Below, piece after piece: positions 1-8,937 of a DNA stretch of 64,000 bases. The stretch lies in assembly GCA_038848185.1 (NCBI GenBank), contig JAWCNV010000003.1, positions 62,001 to 126,000 of the forward strand, given 5' to 3'. How positions within the stretch are numbered: the stretch's first letter is position 1; every line of letters begins with the position of its first letter. Both the position numbers and the translations under genes were made by a program. The notes beneath the pieces are model-generated. The model saw nothing but the letters and a program-made list of their open reading frames with translations, did no database searches and was not told where the DNA came from. The DNA is from JAAOZP01 sp038848185 (GTDB lineage Archaea; Thermoproteota; EX4484-205; JAAOZP01).

Positions 1-2138
1 GCAACCGACTCCCCATATATGCTTCTAAACAAGTAGTCTGTTATGAATGGTATCACGGGTGAGAGACCGATTAAACATGTTCTTAAAACCCTGTGAAGAG
101 TATACCAGGCTGACTCAGCCTCCTCCCGGCTTCCAAGCATGTATGCCCTCGGCTTAACCGCCTCCAAGTAGTGGTCTGCGAAAAAGCTCCAGACATAGTT
201 CCTCAAAAGGTTTGAAGGACCATAGAAGTCTAGAGAATCGTAATCCTTCCTAGCCTCATCCAGAACCCTTTTAAGTTCACTTAAAGCAAGCTTATCGAGG
301 AAACAAAGTGCTTTAGGCTTCTCATCCACGTATTCGAAAGAAGATATGAATCTTCCAATGTTCCAGAGCTTCGTCAGGAAAAGCCTTGCACCATTAATCT
401 TCTCCTCGGAGAAACGATAGTTCGAGCCGAGCTTAGCCTCTGAAGCAGCCCAGAACCTGAACGCGTCAGCCCCATACTTCTCCAAGTACTCGTCTGGGAA
501 AACCACGTTCCCCTTAGACTTGTGCATCGCCTCCCCCTTCTCATCCAGCCCTAGGCCACTTATCCTAACCTCCTTGAATGGAGGAGTGTTTAGAAGCTGA
601 ACAGTCCTAAGAATAGAGTAGTATAGCCATGTCCTTATTATCTCATAGCCCTGCGGCCTCAGTGAGCACACCCAAGATCTTTTGAAAAGCTCCTCGTTCC
701 TCCTGTAGCCTGTTACGAAGAGCTGAGATATGCTTGAATCCATCCAAGTGTCGAGAACCCGAGTATCTCCCTTGAAAACGGTTCCACCGCATTTAACGCA
801 TTTAGCGTCTCCACTAGGCGAATTCTTCCAAGGCCTGTAGTATTTTCCCGGCGCAGGAACATACGGTTCACCACACTTACTGCAGTACCATAGGGGAACC
901 TCAGTGGCATAGTGCCTCCTCCTAGAGATAGGCCAGTCGCCCCTGACGCTGTTAATCCAGTCGAGAAGTATCTGTCTCATGGACTCAGGGTGAAAAACCA
1001 TTTTGCCTGAGGCTTCTCTCACCTTATCTACGAACTCCTCCTGCTTAAGGTATAGCTCGCTCATCTCCACGAATTCAAGGTGAGTGTGACACCTCCAGCA
1101 GACAGGCACTCTTTGAACAATCTCCTCAGACTTCACAAGCAATCCTCTTCTCGAAAGCTCCTCGACAATTCTCCTCCGAGCCTCATCAACCTTCAGGCCT
1201 TTAAGAAACCCAGCCTCCTCAGTCAGCACAGCGTTCTCGTCGATCACCCTCGTAGGCTTCAAACCGAGCTCTCTGAACAGCCTTATGTCAGAGGTATCGC
1301 CATAGCTACATATCATCACAAGACCTGTCCCGAATTCGGGCTTCGCATAACTGTTAGGAATTACTCTGACCACCTTACCATATACTGGTACTACAATAGT
1401 CTTGCCTTCAAGCTTCAGATACCTCTCGTCTGAAGGATTAAATATCACAGCATCACAGCCAGCAAGAAGCTCAGGCCTAGTGGTAGCTATCTGAACATCT
1501 TCACCAGTCTCCCTAACCTTGAAAAGCAAGTAGTAAAGCTTCGAAGAAGCCTCTATGTACTCCACCTCCGCGTCAGCTATTGCTGTACCGCATCTTGGAC
1601 ACCAGTTAGTAGGCCTCGTCGCCTCGTATATGAGTCCCTGCCTCCATAGTTCTATGAATGTCTCCTGAGTTAAGCTTCTGTACTCAGGTGAGTCAGTTCT
1701 ATACATGTTTTCGAAGTCGCTGCTTAACCCTAGCCTCTTAGCCTGATTAGTGACCTCTGCCTCAACATTGTCAAGAGTCTTCTTGCAAAGATCAACAAAG
1801 TATTCTCTGCCAACCTCCTTAGCCATTAGGTTGTACTGCCTCTCAACCATGACCTCTACAGGCAGACCGTTTCTATCCCAACCTATTGGAAAGTGAACAT
1901 TATAGCCTAAGAGCCTCTTGTACCTAGCAACCATGTCAATACCAACGTAATGTGCAGCTCCTCCAACATGCCATTTTGCCGAGATGTATGGCGGTGGAGT
2001 ATCTATGGTATAGATCTCCCCGGGTTTACTGAGGTCGAACCTGTAAAGACCCTCCTTCTCCCAGATCTTCAGCAGCTCTTCCTCAAGCTCTGGAGACCAT
2101 CGTTTCTCCTTTATCTTGGGTTTAGCCTTCAGGCTCAT
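1..2138 (-). CDS. valS: Valyl-tRNA synthetase, C-terminal part cut by window edge
   Basis: Class Ia aminoacyl-tRNA synthetase charging tRNA-Val. The reading frame runs from an ATG at 2138 leftwards for 712 codons and leaves the window before its stop. The HIGH-type nucleotide-binding motif is seen as HVGG (about residues 57-60, after TPPPYISAKW), which is typical of ValRS. Editing-domain cysteine pairs (CPRCG, CWRC, CSKCG, CVKCG) lie between. The KMSKS loop reads HKSKG around residues 539-543, a variant of the usual KMSKS, followed by GNVV and the alpha-helix bundle. The anticodon-binding C-terminus lies outside the window. The gene is divergent from the copper ATPase gene. The family call is secure; the variant loop is what is seen, and its effect is unknown. 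Confidence 0.95.
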   Translation of the reverse strand, partial: MSLKAKPKIKEKRWSPELEEELLKIWEKEGLYRFDLSKPGEIYTIDTPPPYISAKWHVGGAAHYVGIDMVARYKRLLGYNVHFPIGWDRNGLPVEVMVERQYNLMAKEVGREYFVDLCKKTLDNVEAEVTNQAKRLGLSSDFENMYRTDSPEYRSLTQETFIELWRQGLIYEATRPTNWCPRCGTAIADAEVEYIEASSKLYYLLFKVRETGEDVQIATTRPELLAGCDAVIFNPSDERYLKLEGKTIVVPVYGKVVRVIPNSYAKPEFGTGLVMICSYGDTSDIRLFRELGLKPTRVIDENAVLTEEAGFLKGLKVDEARRRIVEELSRRGLLVKSEEIVQRVPVCWRCHTHLEFVEMSELYLKQEEFVDKVREASGKMVFHPESMRQILLDWINSVRGDWPISRRRHYATEVPLWYCSKCGEPYVPAPGKYYRPWKNSPSGDAKCVKCGGTVFKGDTRVLDTWMDSSISQLFVTGYRRNEELFKRSWVCSLRPQGYEIIRTWLYYSILRTVQLLNTPPFKEVRISGLGLDEKGEAMHKSKGNVVFPDEYLEKYGADAFRFWAASEAKLGSNYRFSEEKINGARLFLTKLWNIGRFISSFEYVDEKPKALCFLDKLALSELKRVLDEARKDYDSLDFYGPSNLLRNYVWSFFADHYLEAVKPRAYMLGSREEAESAWYTLHRVLRTCLIGLSPVIPFITDYLFRSIYGESV

Positions 2139-2286
2139 GAGCAAGGTTTAGGGAATATTTAGGTAGTTTAAATGTTTCGATTTCTCAGTAAAGCCGATAG
2201 CTTTTTAGAAACTTGCTTGGCTCCTTATAAAACGTCAGCTTTTCGCATAATGCTTAATAAGAGTTATTGAACGTCTATCAAGAATA

Positions 2287-4485
2287 ATGGAATATAAACC
2301 TGTTATGAAGCATACAGAACATTCTAACCATGAGAACCACGCTCACCATATTGCCGAGTTTAAGAGAAAGCTATTGGTCTCCTTGATGCTGACGGTCCCC
2401 ATACTTTTGCTTTCTGAAATGATACAAGAATGGTTTGGCTTCAGCTTTAGACCGCCTTTTCACAGGGAAATGCTTTTCGCATTATCTTCAGTTGTCTACG
2501 TTTACTCCGGGTCTCCTTTTCTCAAAGGCGTGGTGAACGAAGTTAAGAAACGTCAACCGGGGATGATGACTCTAGTTGGAACAGCAATCTCGATAGCATT
2601 CATATACTCTTCAGGAACCGTCTTAACGGCAAGGGGGAGAGACTTCTTCTGGGAGCTTGCCACACTCATAGACGTCATGCTTCTCGGACACTGGGTAGAA
2701 GCCAAAAGCGTCCTAGGAGCATCTAGAGCCCTAGAGGAGCTTGTTAAAATAATGCCGACAATAGCCCACAGGGTTGAGAACGGTGGAATAAGCGACATAC
2801 CAGTTTCAGAGCTAAAGGTTGGCGACACTGTTCTCGTGAGGCCGGGTGAGAAAATCCCTTCAGACGGCATAGTGGTTGAGGGAGAATCCTTCGTTAATGA
2901 AGCACTGTTAACTGGAGAATCTAAACCTGTATACAAGGGAGCTGGTGACAAGGTGATCGGCGGCTCGATAAACAGCGAGGGGGCCCTTAAGATAAGGATT
3001 GAGCATACAGGCGAGGAAACCTATCTGGCTCAGGTTATTAGGCTCGTTAAGCAGGCTCAAGAAAGCAGATCTAGAACGCAGGATCTAGCGAACAGGGCTG
3101 CGGCCCTATTGTTCTACTTGGCGCTTATAGCCGGCGTCATAACCTACTCAGCATGGTTCTTACTGGAGAACCCGGATTTCGCTCTTGAAAGAATGGTGAC
3201 GGTACTGGTTATTGCTTGTCCTCATGCACTTGGTTTAGCTGCCCCATTGGTGGTTGCACTCTCAACAACTATAATGTCGAGGAGCGGGATCCTCGTAAGG
3301 GATAGAAAAGCCTTCGAAGCCATAAAGGATGTGGATACAGTGGTTTTCGATAAGACAGGAACATTAACCCAGGGGAGCTTTGAAGTTAGCGATGTAGTTG
3401 CTCTTATTCCTGAGGAAGAGCTCCTAAGCTTGACGGCAAGTGTTGAATCGAATTCTGAACACATGATTGCTAAGGCAATAGTTGGTTACGCTAGGAAGAG
3501 GGGGGCAGAGATTTCAAGGGTTAACGAGTTTAGGGCTCTACCTGGTAGAGGTGCCTATGGAAAAGTGAACGGGAGAGAAATCCATGTTGGGGGTCAAGGT
3601 ATGCTGGAGGAAATGAGGATTGAGCTAGTTGACCATAGGGTTACGGAGCTTCAGAACCAGGGAAAGACCCTTGTCTTCACAATCATAGACGGGAAGCCTG
3701 CTGGTGTATTCGCCCTCTCCGATAAAGTGAGGGAAGAATCCTACGAGGCTTTGGAGAAGCTTAAGAAGCTAGGCTTAAAGGTCTACATGCTTACCGGTGA
3801 CTCGGGGGAAGTCGCCAAATGGGTTGCAGGCGAACTCAAGATAGATGATTACTTTGCACGGGTCCTTCCTGTTGAAAAGGCTGAGAAAATAAGGCTCTTG
3901 AAGGAAAAAGGCCTCAGGGTCGCGATGGTGGGTGATGGAATAAACGATGCACCAGCCCTCGCCACAGCCGATGTTGGAATAGCGATAGGTGCTGGAACCG
4001 ATGTCGCAATAGAGAGTGCCGACATAATACTTGTTAGAAACGATCCTAGAGATGTTGTGAAGACTATTGACCTCTCTAGAAAAACCTATTTGAAAATGCT
4101 TCAAAACCTCCTGTGGGCAACAGGATACAACGCGGCCACCATACCCCTAGCGGCAGGAGCCCTATACGGCTATGGCATCCTCTTGCCGCCAGCAATAGGT
4201 GCGTTAATAATGTCGTTAAGCACAATAATCGTGGCCTTAAACAGTCAGACGTTAAGGAAATATGAGCCTAGAATAATGGGTTTCAAGGAGAAGAAGCATG
4301 TGGCGACGGACCCAGTATGCGGGATGACGGTTTCTCCTGAAGACGCGTACAGTAAATTGGAGCATGGAGAGTACGTTATCTATTTCTGTTCGAAACATTG
4401 TGAGGAAGAGTTCAATAGGAACATGCAGAAGTATCTGTCAAAGCTTAGAAAGGGAGAGAAAACTACGGTTGAACACCACCATTAG
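2287..4485 (+). CDS. copB: CopB-type P1B heavy-metal ATPase with C-terminal YHS domain
   Basis: Membrane ATPase exporting copper or silver ions. The N-terminus is His-rich (residues 8-20) and lacks a CxxC heavy-metal-associated domain. The transmembrane metal site is CPH at 311-313, the signature of the P1B-3/CopB group, followed by the phosphorylation motif DKTGT at 355-359. TGES (actuator), TGDS and GDGINDAPA (P-domain hinge) are all present. After the last membrane helices comes a YHS-type metal-binding domain (about 672-715, with DPVCGM and YFCSKHC), and the chain ends in three histidines. The ATG at 2287 is the first start after an upstream stop. YHS domains bind copper in related exporters, so a metal-delivery role is likely. 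The family call is strong; the exact metal (Cu2+, Cu+ or Ag+) is inferred. Confidence 0.95.
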   Translation: MEYKPVMKHTEHSNHENHAHHIAEFKRKLLVSLMLTVPILLLSEMIQEWFGFSFRPPFHREMLFALSSVVYVYSGSPFLKGVVNEVKKRQPGMMTLVGTAISIAFIYSSGTVLTARGRDFFWELATLIDVMLLGHWVEAKSVLGASRALEELVKIMPTIAHRVENGGISDIPVSELKVGDTVLVRPGEKIPSDGIVVEGESFVNEALLTGESKPVYKGAGDKVIGGSINSEGALKIRIEHTGEETYLAQVIRLVKQAQESRSRTQDLANRAAALLFYLALIAGVITYSAWFLLENPDFALERMVTVLVIACPHALGLAAPLVVALSTTIMSRSGILVRDRKAFEAIKDVDTVVFDKTGTLTQGSFEVSDVVALIPEEELLSLTASVESNSEHMIAKAIVGYARKRGAEISRVNEFRALPGRGAYGKVNGREIHVGGQGMLEEMRIELVDHRVTELQNQGKTLVFTIIDGKPAGVFALSDKVREESYEALEKLKKLGLKVYMLTGDSGEVAKWVAGELKIDDYFARVLPVEKAEKIRLLKEKGLRVAMVGDGINDAPALATADVGIAIGAGTDVAIESADIILVRNDPRDVVKTIDLSRKTYLKMLQNLLWATGYNAATIPLAAGALYGYGILLPPAIGALIMSLSTIIVALNSQTLRKYEPRIMGFKEKKHVATDPVCGMTVSPEDAYSKLEHGEYVIYFCSKHCEEEFNRNMQKYLSKLRKGEKTTVEHHH

Positions 4486-4506
4486 CCTGAACATCATGTT
4501 TTCCGC

Positions 4507-5052
4507 TTAAATGATCCTTGCTATTTCTTCGAATCCCTTTCTCAGAGGCCTTTTCAACTCTGTCTCCCTCTGCCTGTCGGAAAGATTGTTGACGGCTTTC
4601 TGAGAATGCTTTCCAATTATGATTAGGGTAATTAGAATCGCCTCCTCCGGGATCTCCAGAATCCTCTTAGCCTTATCTTGATCATATCCTGCAATGGGGT
4701 GAGCGACTAACCCAAGCTCCGTCGCCCTCAGAATCATTAGGGCTACTGCCATACCCGTGTCGAAAAGATAGTATTCACGCTCCTTAACGACACAGTCATG
4801 ATCCTTCTTGGAATAAATAGCTATGATTAACGAAGCTGTTTTCGCCCAACTGTTTCCACTCGATAACGTGCCATACAACTCCTCAAGCTTTTCACGGCTC
4901 TTCGCGAATACAAACCTCCAAGGCTGATTGTTGTAACAGGAGGGAGCTAGAGAAGCATGATAGGCCAAATCCTTAATCAGTTCGTCAGTGGCTTCTACTG
5001 GCCCGATAGCGCGGTAGGCTCTCCTGCTTTCTATCGCTTCATGGACATTCAT
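4507..5052 (-). CDS. Nitroreductase-family FMN protein
   Basis: A 181-residue protein of the nitroreductase fold, normally an FMN-dependent dimer reducing nitro groups, quinones or flavins with NAD(P)H. The N-terminal ESRRAYR motif (FMN phosphate binding, residues 8-14) and APSCYNNQPWRF (36-47) are classical. The C-terminal ITLIIIGK strand precedes a basic tail. The length is near that of the small members of the family. It is convergent with the copper ATPase gene (21 bp between stops). ATG at 5052. The true substrate cannot be told from sequence. Confidence 0.9.
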   Translation of the reverse strand: MNVHEAIESRRAYRAIGPVEATDELIKDLAYHASLAPSCYNNQPWRFVFAKSREKLEELYGTLSSGNSWAKTASLIIAIYSKKDHDCVVKEREYYLFDTGMAVALMILRATELGLVAHPIAGYDQDKAKRILEIPEEAILITLIIIGKHSQKAVNNLSDRQRETELKRPLRKGFEEIARII

Positions 5053-5220
5053 GAATAACCTACTTCTTTAGTACTTTTTAGTTTTTTCTTTTAAAACTTC
5101 GATAACAGTTTTTTGGGGCTATATGCTTCGATAGGTGATAGATTTAACCAGAATGATGGTTCTCGACATTGTTCGAGGAAGTGGGTTTCCTGAAAAGCTT
5201 AAACGATAAGATTAAATCTC

Positions 5221-6759
5221 TTGGCTACAAGGTTCCTGATAGATTTGCAACAGGAAAAGTTCTACATAACGACTGCGATCGATTATGTTAACGCCTACCC
5301 TCACCTAGGCCACTTATACGAAAAGGTTTGTGCAGACGTGATAGCAAGATGGAATAGGCTTAACGGTAGAAAAGTGTTCTTCCTAACCGGCACGGATGAG
5401 AATGCCGCTAAGAACGAGAGGGCGGCTAGGGAGGCGGGCTTAGAAGTTAAGGAGTTCATAGATAGGAACGCTAAGAGGTTCAAAGAACTCTGTGAAGCCT
5501 TCAACATATCTAACGACGACTTCATAAGGACTACTGAGGAAAGGCACCGCAGGGTTTCACAGTTAATATTCAGGAAAATATTTGAGAACGGCGATATCTA
5601 TAAGAGTAGTTACAAGGGCCTCTACTGTTACGGCTGCGAAGAATATAAGGCTGAGAAAGATCTTTTAGACGGGAAGTGCCCTGAGCACGGTACTGAGCCA
5701 GAGTATATCGAGGAGGAGTGCTACTTCTTCAGGCTGAGCAAGTATGAGGAGCCTGTGCTGGAACTCGTTGAGAAAAACCAGTTCATCATTCCTGAGAAGA
5801 GAAGGCAGGAGATTATGGCTAGGATAAGGTCTGAAGGGCTTAGAGACCTTGCAGTAAGCAGGTCGCGCATAAGCTGGGGTGTAGAAGTGCCTTTCGACCC
5901 TAAGCATAGGATTTACGTCTGGGTTGACGCACTGGTGAACTATGTTTCAGCATTAGGATATCCGGATGAAGAGAAGTATAGGAAGTATTGGCCTGCAGAT
6001 GTGCACCTTATCGGAAAAGGGATAAACTGGTTTCACTCCGTAATATGGCCAGCAATACTGCTCTCATGCGGCATCCCCTTGCCTAAACATATTCTCGTCC
6101 ACGGGTACATTACGATAGGTGGGGAAAAACTCTCGAAGTCAAGAGGCACCGCAGTCGACCCGTTTAAGCTGTTGGAGAAGTATGAGGTTGATGCTGTAAG
6201 ATATTTCTTGGCGAGGGACATACCTTTCTTCGAGGATGGCGACTTCAGCGAGAAAGCATTAGTGGAAAGGGTTAATGGAGAGCTTGTTGGAAACATAGGC
6301 AACTTCATACATAGGACGCTAACCCTTGTCTGGAATCTTTACAATGGAGAGGTGCCTACACCAAGGAACTATGAGAAGGATGAGGAATGTTTGAAGCTTG
6401 TTGAAAGCATTAGGGAGCTGCCAAGGAAGACGAGGGAAAAGTTTGAGAAGTATGAGATAGATAGGGCTTTGAAGGAGGTTGTTGACTTCGCCATCCAATG
6501 CAACAGGTTCCTACAGGTTAAGGAGCCTTGGAAGACTAAAGATCCAGACGCGTTATTCCTCTGCGTAAACGCTGTGAGAACACTAGCCATAGTTTTACAG
6601 CCATACCTGCCAAGCTCATCCGAGAAGATCTGGAAGACTCTTAATCTTGAAGGCTTACCTGAAGACTATGGATGGGATTCATCTGGGGAGCTATTAGTCA
6701 AGCCTGGACATAGAATAAGTAAGCCAGAGATAGTCTTCAGAAAGATAAAAACAGTTTAG
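5221..6759 (+). CDS. metG: Methionyl-tRNA synthetase
   Basis: Charges initiator and elongator tRNA-Met. HLGH (28-31) and KLSKS (303-307) are the catalytic signatures, and a zinc-knuckle region (CYGC about 135, then CPEHG) sits in the connective peptide. The 512 residues end just after the anticodon-binding helices, so the C-terminal EMAP/Arc1p-like tRNA-binding domain is absent; in archaea that domain may be a separate gene. No ATG lies upstream of the core: an in-frame TAA at 5200-5202 leaves TTG 5221 (chosen) or TTG 5245 as start. TTG 5245 would begin three codons before the first beta strand and is a real alternative. Confidence 0.93.
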   Translation: MATRFLIDLQQEKFYITTAIDYVNAYPHLGHLYEKVCADVIARWNRLNGRKVFFLTGTDENAAKNERAAREAGLEVKEFIDRNAKRFKELCEAFNISNDDFIRTTEERHRRVSQLIFRKIFENGDIYKSSYKGLYCYGCEEYKAEKDLLDGKCPEHGTEPEYIEEECYFFRLSKYEEPVLELVEKNQFIIPEKRRQEIMARIRSEGLRDLAVSRSRISWGVEVPFDPKHRIYVWVDALVNYVSALGYPDEEKYRKYWPADVHLIGKGINWFHSVIWPAILLSCGIPLPKHILVHGYITIGGEKLSKSRGTAVDPFKLLEKYEVDAVRYFLARDIPFFEDGDFSEKALVERVNGELVGNIGNFIHRTLTLVWNLYNGEVPTPRNYEKDEECLKLVESIRELPRKTREKFEKYEIDRALKEVVDFAIQCNRFLQVKEPWKTKDPDALFLCVNAVRTLAIVLQPYLPSSSEKIWKTLNLEGLPEDYGWDSSGELLVKPGHRISKPEIVFRKIKTV

Positions 6760-6794
6760 CAAAACTAGGCAGGAAATGCTCAGGGCGATTGTTT

Positions 6795-7130
6795 TTATTG
6801 GCTACCGCCTCCAACAATCAAACTCTTAACGAGTTTTAAAATTTGTTCATGTCTTTTCCCATCTTCAGCTATCTATTCTAAGATCATTTTAAGTCTCGAG
6901 ATCCAACCCAGTTTCATTTGCCATAAGCTCTATGGTTTTACGCTTAGAACCGTCAGATATTCCTCTGCTACAACGCCCTCAAACCTTACTAAGCCATCTA
7001 TCAACTCAACAAGCTTACGATTATCTAATTCAACTCCCCCCTGAATTATCCTAGTTTTCTCCATAAGGTTTTTCCACGAGCCTCCTGAAACCTTTTCAAA
7101 TTCTTCAAAGCTAGGTTTATCACCACCCAT
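6795..7130 (-). pseudogene. Decayed ferritin-like (rubrerythrin-type) protein gene
   Basis: The first 66 codons (7130 down to 6930) are open and end in helix FEGVVAEEYLTVLS. Beyond the stop TAG the homologous text continues in a shifted frame as ELMANETGLDLET. It then returns to the original frame as IAEDGKRHEQILKLVKSLI before TAA at 6795-6797. The two helices with EEY and ExxxH spacing look like the metal-binding helices of ferritin-like proteins. Two frame changes plus in-frame stops mean the gene is broken, unless the assembly has errors here. The ferritin-like assignment is by motif only. Confidence 0.6.
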
Positions 7131-7381
7131 TAGAAACTCGCTAAGAGTCCTAAGTATCCTGGCGTACTTATATGAAACATCGGAAATTTAATTTAAAAAG
7201 CACTTAACATTCATGACAATTGTATTTTCGGCTAGGTGACGATAAGCCTTCGCAACTTTCCTCTAATAAGCCGGAGCAGTAGAGAAACTTGCTTATCTCC
7301 ATAAACCGACTGTCTTTCATGATCAAAGAAAAACGAAGCAATTATTATGAATAATGCGTTGTAATCTGATAGTCAAACAGA

Positions 7382-7389
7382 TTTAAGTA
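7382..7389 (+). promoter_or_regulatory. TATA box of tRNA-Arg gene
   Basis: TTTAAGTA lies 24-31 bp before the first base of the mature tRNA, the expected place for an archaeal TATA box whose transcript starts at or just before the tRNA. Confidence 0.6.
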
Positions 7390-7412
7390 CAACACTTTAA
7401 TGCAACTACATG

Positions 7413-7509
7413 GGGCCCGTGGCCAAGCCAGGATAAAGGCGTCGAAAGGATTAATCCTTGCGCAAGCCTTCGGAGCCGGAGACCCTGGGTTCGAATCCCA
7501 GCGGGCCCG
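7413..7509 (+). tRNA. tRNA-Arg(UCG) with non-canonical intron
   Basis: A perfect 7-bp acceptor stem (7413-7419 with 7502-7508), a D-arm (7422-7440) and a 5-bp T-stem with TTCGAAT loop (7485-7501) are present. CCA is not encoded; the discriminator base is G7509. Read straight through, no 7-base anticodon loop forms. Removing 7445-7465 gives a 76-nt cloverleaf with a full 5-bp anticodon stem (7442-7444 plus 7466-7467 against 7475-7479) and loop CTTCGGA, so the anticodon is UCG (arginine, CGA codon). The intron therefore lies inside the anticodon stem, between positions 29 and 30. Confidence 0.93.
7445..7465 (+). other. tRNA-Arg intron, position 29/30 (21 nt)
   Basis: The flanks fold as a bulge-helix-bulge. 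The central 4-bp helix is 7439-7442 with 7460-7463, and the intron helix AAGG/CCTT is 7446-7449 with 7456-7459. Bulges are 7443-7445 and 7464-7466. Cutting after the second base of each 3-nt bulge, as archaeal splicing endonuclease does, releases exactly 7445-7465 and restores a regular anticodon stem. Confidence 0.85.
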
Positions 7510-7741
7510 CACTTAATTTATGTGAATCCTAACTCTACCCTTGGACTAAACTATTCTTCACGATCATGCATCCCATTCTGAATAACCCATTTAAGTAGGC
7601 TGCTGGAATCTCAGGATAGCCTTTTGGAACAGCACAGTTCGTTATGCTTAAGAGCTGTTAATAAGGTGATGTATTTCGGAGCAAGACACTGAAACACATA
7701 TAAGATTTACAAACGCAACCATGGCTTGAAGGCGTTGACAC

Positions 7742-8860
7742 ATGCAAATTGTCATCCGCGAGATGCAGCCAAACGAGAAACGGGAAGTTGAGAAACTCTT
7801 AGTGAGAAGCCTCGGCATCACTGACAGGATTATCTTTCAGCTCTCGTTTGAGGAGGCACAGAAGAGCGCTCGGAAGCAAAGCGGAGCCACTTTAGTTGCA
7901 GACTTCGAGGGTAAGATAGTTGGAACAGTCTCCATGAGGATCCAAGTTTTAAAAGGCATGAGGACAGGCTACATCGACGCACTGGTATCGGATAAAGATT
8001 TTCGGGGGAGAGCAATCGGCAAGTCCTTGGTTGATGGAGCCATATCATGGCTTGAGGAACATGGGTGTGAAGTCATCTACGCCACAGCCGACAGGTACAA
8101 CTCTCCCTCATGGAATATTTTTATCCATAGAGGATTCTATCTCTACGAGATACCGCGGCAACTTAGAGATTATGGGGCTAGCTTCCTAAGGCTTTGGCTC
8201 GCAGAGTTTCATTTCATAGGCTTCGGAACCTTCTTTCTTAGACGAGACAAGGGGCAAAGAAAAAACTGTGAAACAAGAGAAGCGTGGCATTGGCTGGCTG
8301 CCCTGCTAGGCGTGTCTACAGTATGGTGGATACAAATACTGCGTGGCCAAGGATCACTGACACTTATTCCAATAGTTTTCACGGTTGTAGCATTTAGCAT
8401 CCTAGCCCACGAGCTTTCGCAAAAGCTTGCAGCAAGCAAACTCGGTTTAGAAACAACGTTCAAAGCCTGGGGTTCAGGAATCTTATTCAGCTGGCTACTG
8501 GCGCTACTCAGCAGCGTCTTCCCAGCATACGGCTCAACATACGTGAAACAGTTAGACTGGCGGTATGACCCGGAAAAAGATAAGACTGGAATCATCTTCG
8601 CCATAGGTCCGCTCGTCAGCCTATTGCTCGGCTTCGCATTCTGGGCAATATCAAGCCTTATGGCTAACAGTCTGCTAGTGGTGCCGGCAACAGTTGGATA
8701 CGTGACTAACTTGCTGATTGTAATCCTCAATCTGATTCCGATACAGGCTGCAGGAGGTTTCGTGTGGGATGGTAGAAAGATATTTAAATGGAACAGAACC
8801 GTGTGGATCATGCTTATTATAGCGACATCTGTTCTGATAATACTTGATATTTTCTTATAG
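7742..8860 (+). CDS. GNAT acetyltransferase fused to M50-like membrane domain
   Basis: Residues 1-140 are a GNAT N-acetyltransferase: ATLVADFEGKIVGTVSMRI, then the acetyl-CoA loop DKDFRGRAIGKSLV and a helix ending in NIFIHRGF. Residues about 180-372 are a membrane domain with several hydrophobic segments resembling site-2-protease (M50) proteins. The expected zinc motif HExxH reads HELSQ (223-227), so the second histidine is missing. The C-terminal NxxPxxxxDG-type motif survives as LNLIPIQ and WDGRK (Asp343). A pseudoprotease or a non-proteolytic membrane anchor is therefore likely. ATG 7742 is the only convincing start. The fusion is seen directly; the function is unknown. Confidence 0.8.
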   Translation: MQIVIREMQPNEKREVEKLLVRSLGITDRIIFQLSFEEAQKSARKQSGATLVADFEGKIVGTVSMRIQVLKGMRTGYIDALVSDKDFRGRAIGKSLVDGAISWLEEHGCEVIYATADRYNSPSWNIFIHRGFYLYEIPRQLRDYGASFLRLWLAEFHFIGFGTFFLRRDKGQRKNCETREAWHWLAALLGVSTVWWIQILRGQGSLTLIPIVFTVVAFSILAHELSQKLAASKLGLETTFKAWGSGILFSWLLALLSSVFPAYGSTYVKQLDWRYDPEKDKTGIIFAIGPLVSLLLGFAFWAISSLMANSLLVVPATVGYVTNLLIVILNLIPIQAAGGFVWDGRKIFKWNRTVWIMLIIATSVLIILDIFL

Positions 8861-8937
8861 TCGGCACGTTTTTCAATCTCATAGTAGTATTGTTCCTAGG
8901 AACAGCGATGAAGTATATTCTTAAACAATGCTTCTTG

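Noticed and set aside
7413..7509. Reading this tRNA as a class II (Leu/Ser) tRNA with a long variable arm and no intron
   Set aside because: The loop would be 22 nt with no U33; removing 21 nt gives an exact tRNA-Arg cloverleaf with bulge-helix-bulge support.
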